The notes under the pieces are model-generated. The model made no database searches. It was not told the DNA's origin and saw nothing but the letters and a program-made list of their open reading frames with translations. A stretch of 50,479 nucleotides of DNA. Source: an uncultured Prevotellaceae bacterium. GTDB taxonomy: Bacteria > Bacteroidota > Bacteroidia > Bacteroidales > Bacteroidaceae. Within the stretch, counting starts at the first letter, position 1. The number at the start of each line of letters is the position of its first letter. Shown piece by piece: positions 49,632 to 50,479 of this stretch. A program made the translations under genes and the position numbers. The stretch lies in NCBI GenBank assembly GCA_900321965.1, contig ONYA01000027.1:1-50479 (forward strand), given 5' to 3'.

Positions 49632-50075
49632 TTATATATATTTCTCGTCATATTCTATTCCGAATTCCTTTAGGATTTGCACCATTTCATCGTGGGTGTT
49701 CACCCGTTTATGATGCTCCTTCTGGTTGATGATGTATTGGATGACACGATCCTTGTCGGCCTCACTATAGGTAAACGCCCCGTAACTGCGTTCCCACGAT
49801 TCGAACATTGGGAACTTGTCGCGATTGGCGCGCATGAAATTACCCGTTGCAATCTTCAGGTCATGGACGAACGACGCCACGGCGATGGTGGGATGAAGAC
49901 CCACGAGCATGTGAACGTGGTCGGGCATACCATTAATGCGATAGAGTACACATTGGTGGTTTTTACAGAAACCGTAGATGTACATATATAGTTCGCGTTC
50001 GTGTTCCTCAACGATGACGGGACGGTTAGCGTGGGGGCGAAATACGATGTGGAAGAGGAGTTTTGTGTATGCCAT
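49632..50075 (-). CDS. RAYT: REP-associated tyrosine transposase (Y1_Tnp, IS200/IS605-like)
   Basis: A 147-residue single-domain Y1 transposase: YTKLLFHIVFRPHAN at the start, the HUH metal site in MPDHVHMLVGL (about 55-65), and the nucleophile region SYGAFTYSEADKDRVIQYI (about 98-116). It has no partner tnpB and no IS200-type ends; hairpin-rich arrays lie on both sides, the pattern of RAYTs, which nick single-stranded REP hairpins and are thought to spread them. I start at the ATG 50075 (MAYTKLLF), dropping twelve upstream codons. Confidence 0.92.
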   Translation of the reverse strand: MAYTKLLFHIVFRPHANRPVIVEEHERELYMYIYGFCKNHQCVLYRINGMPDHVHMLVGLHPTIAVASFVHDLKIATGNFMRANRDKFPMFESWERSYGAFTYSEADKDRVIQYIINQKEHHKRVNTHDEMVQILKEFGIEYDEKYI

Positions 50076-50126
50076 ATTGATAGTTGTTAGGGCACACCCT
50101 TCGGGGTGCAATTAATGATTATTTCG

Positions 50127-50278
50127 TTGTTATCCGCGTTATCCGCGTTATCCGCAGGTCCTGCGGACCTACGGTTATTGAGAGGTGACCGCGTTGCGGT
50201 CAGATGCCGTTGTTATCCGCGTTATCCGTAGGTCCTGCGGACACTACGGCTATTGAGAGGTGACCGCGTTGCGGTCAG
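50127..50278. repeat. REP-like array A', two units upstream of the RAYT gene
   Basis: Two further copies of the array A unit (GGTCCT marks at 50157 and 50231, spacing 74) with the same hairpin TGACCGC-GTT-GCGGTCA and GTTATCCGC nonamers. The first contains a perfect AGGTCC-TGC-GGACCT hairpin. Unit length varies through the number of nonamers. Confidence 0.9.
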
Positions 50279-50479
50279 GCGGGTGCTATTTGTACGTTCA
50301 TCGGTAAATCTAATCTATATTTGCATGTTAAGGTACGATTGCGCTGCAAAGATACAACATTTTCTTGTAATTCCCGTATTTGAGGTGTACTGAATTTGGT
50401 TGACAGTTTATACTCTTAATTTCAATATAGGTTGACAATCCTATTTTTTTACATTGTTGTAACTGTGTCTTGCTTATTC
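50279..50479. promoter_or_regulatory. intergenic end region with two divergent or overlapping -7 boxes
   Basis: TATATTTG at 50316-50323 (plus strand) fits the -7 consensus and could serve a gene beyond the right edge; TATCTTTG at 50354 to 50347 (minus strand) fits as well and could drive the RAYT gene through array A'. I see no gene in the rest of the stretch. Confidence 0.45.

Noticed and set aside
49632-50075. Complete IS200/IS605 insertion sequence
   Set aside because: No tnpB and no single pair of subterminal hairpins; repeats of the same kind occur in many copies on both sides, which fits a RAYT rather than a mobile IS.

Overview
This window comes from a Bacteroidota genome, most likely the order Bacteroidales and a Prevotella-like lineage. 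The evidence is seen throughout: promoters of the TAnnTTTG (-7) type, two secreted subtilases ending in a type IX secretion (T9SS) sorting domain, a PorE-like T9SS lipoprotein, a BspA-type leucine-rich-repeat protein, DUF4492 in front of cydAB, and an ECF sigma/DUF5056/PspC/head-GIN module. The left edge holds the first bases of a 16S rRNA gene on the minus strand.

Layout. 1-423: 16S 5' end and rRNA promoter/leader. 424-5328 (minus): a large FAD/Fe-S D-lactate-dehydrogenase-like protein, a porin and a Bax-inhibitor-1 membrane protein. 5466-9778 (plus): lactate permease and lutABC, so the two divergent units look like one lactate-oxidation locus. 9778-10077: a 300-bp nested palindrome exactly between two convergent genes. 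10081-18262 (minus): a tightly packed run with MATE transporter, cytidylate-kinase-like protein, phosphoesterase, rfbB, a duplicated membrane protein, purT, and three genes of dTDP-amino-sugar type (fdtA-like isomerase, GNAT/FemAB-like transferase, DegT aminotransferase). 18335-21284 (plus): subtilase, xseA, xseB. 21367-30427 (plus): ilvE, two T9SS subtilases, trmB, LRR protein, Mrp ATPase. 30443-36297 (minus): coiled-coil lipid-anchored or membrane protein, TolC, HlyD and two ABC-2 permeases without an ATPase. 36428-39439 (plus): DUF4492, cydA, cydB. 39462-40364 (minus): BadF-type kinase. 40511-44748 (plus): topB and porE-like gene. 44722-47270 (minus): sigma factor envelope module. 47363-48814 (plus): RsmF-like rRNA methyltransferase. 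48817-50278: hairpin-rich REP-like arrays on both sides of a RAYT (REP-associated tyrosine transposase).

The most unusual content is repeat biology. An AT-rich palindromic element is inserted inside three unrelated protein genes (porE-like, ECF sigma, rsmF), each time in the one reading frame that has no stop, giving the same peptide signature (IRNEELG-RND ... NHNSSFLI). This resembles the protein-coding palindromic elements known from Rickettsia. The rsmF gene alone carries three different low-complexity or palindromic insertions. A second, GC-rich element class sits in frame in the aminotransferase and possibly topB. Together with the RAYT/REP arrays and the giant palindrome, this looks like a genome in which several small non-autonomous elements invade coding sequence and are domesticated as protein linkers.
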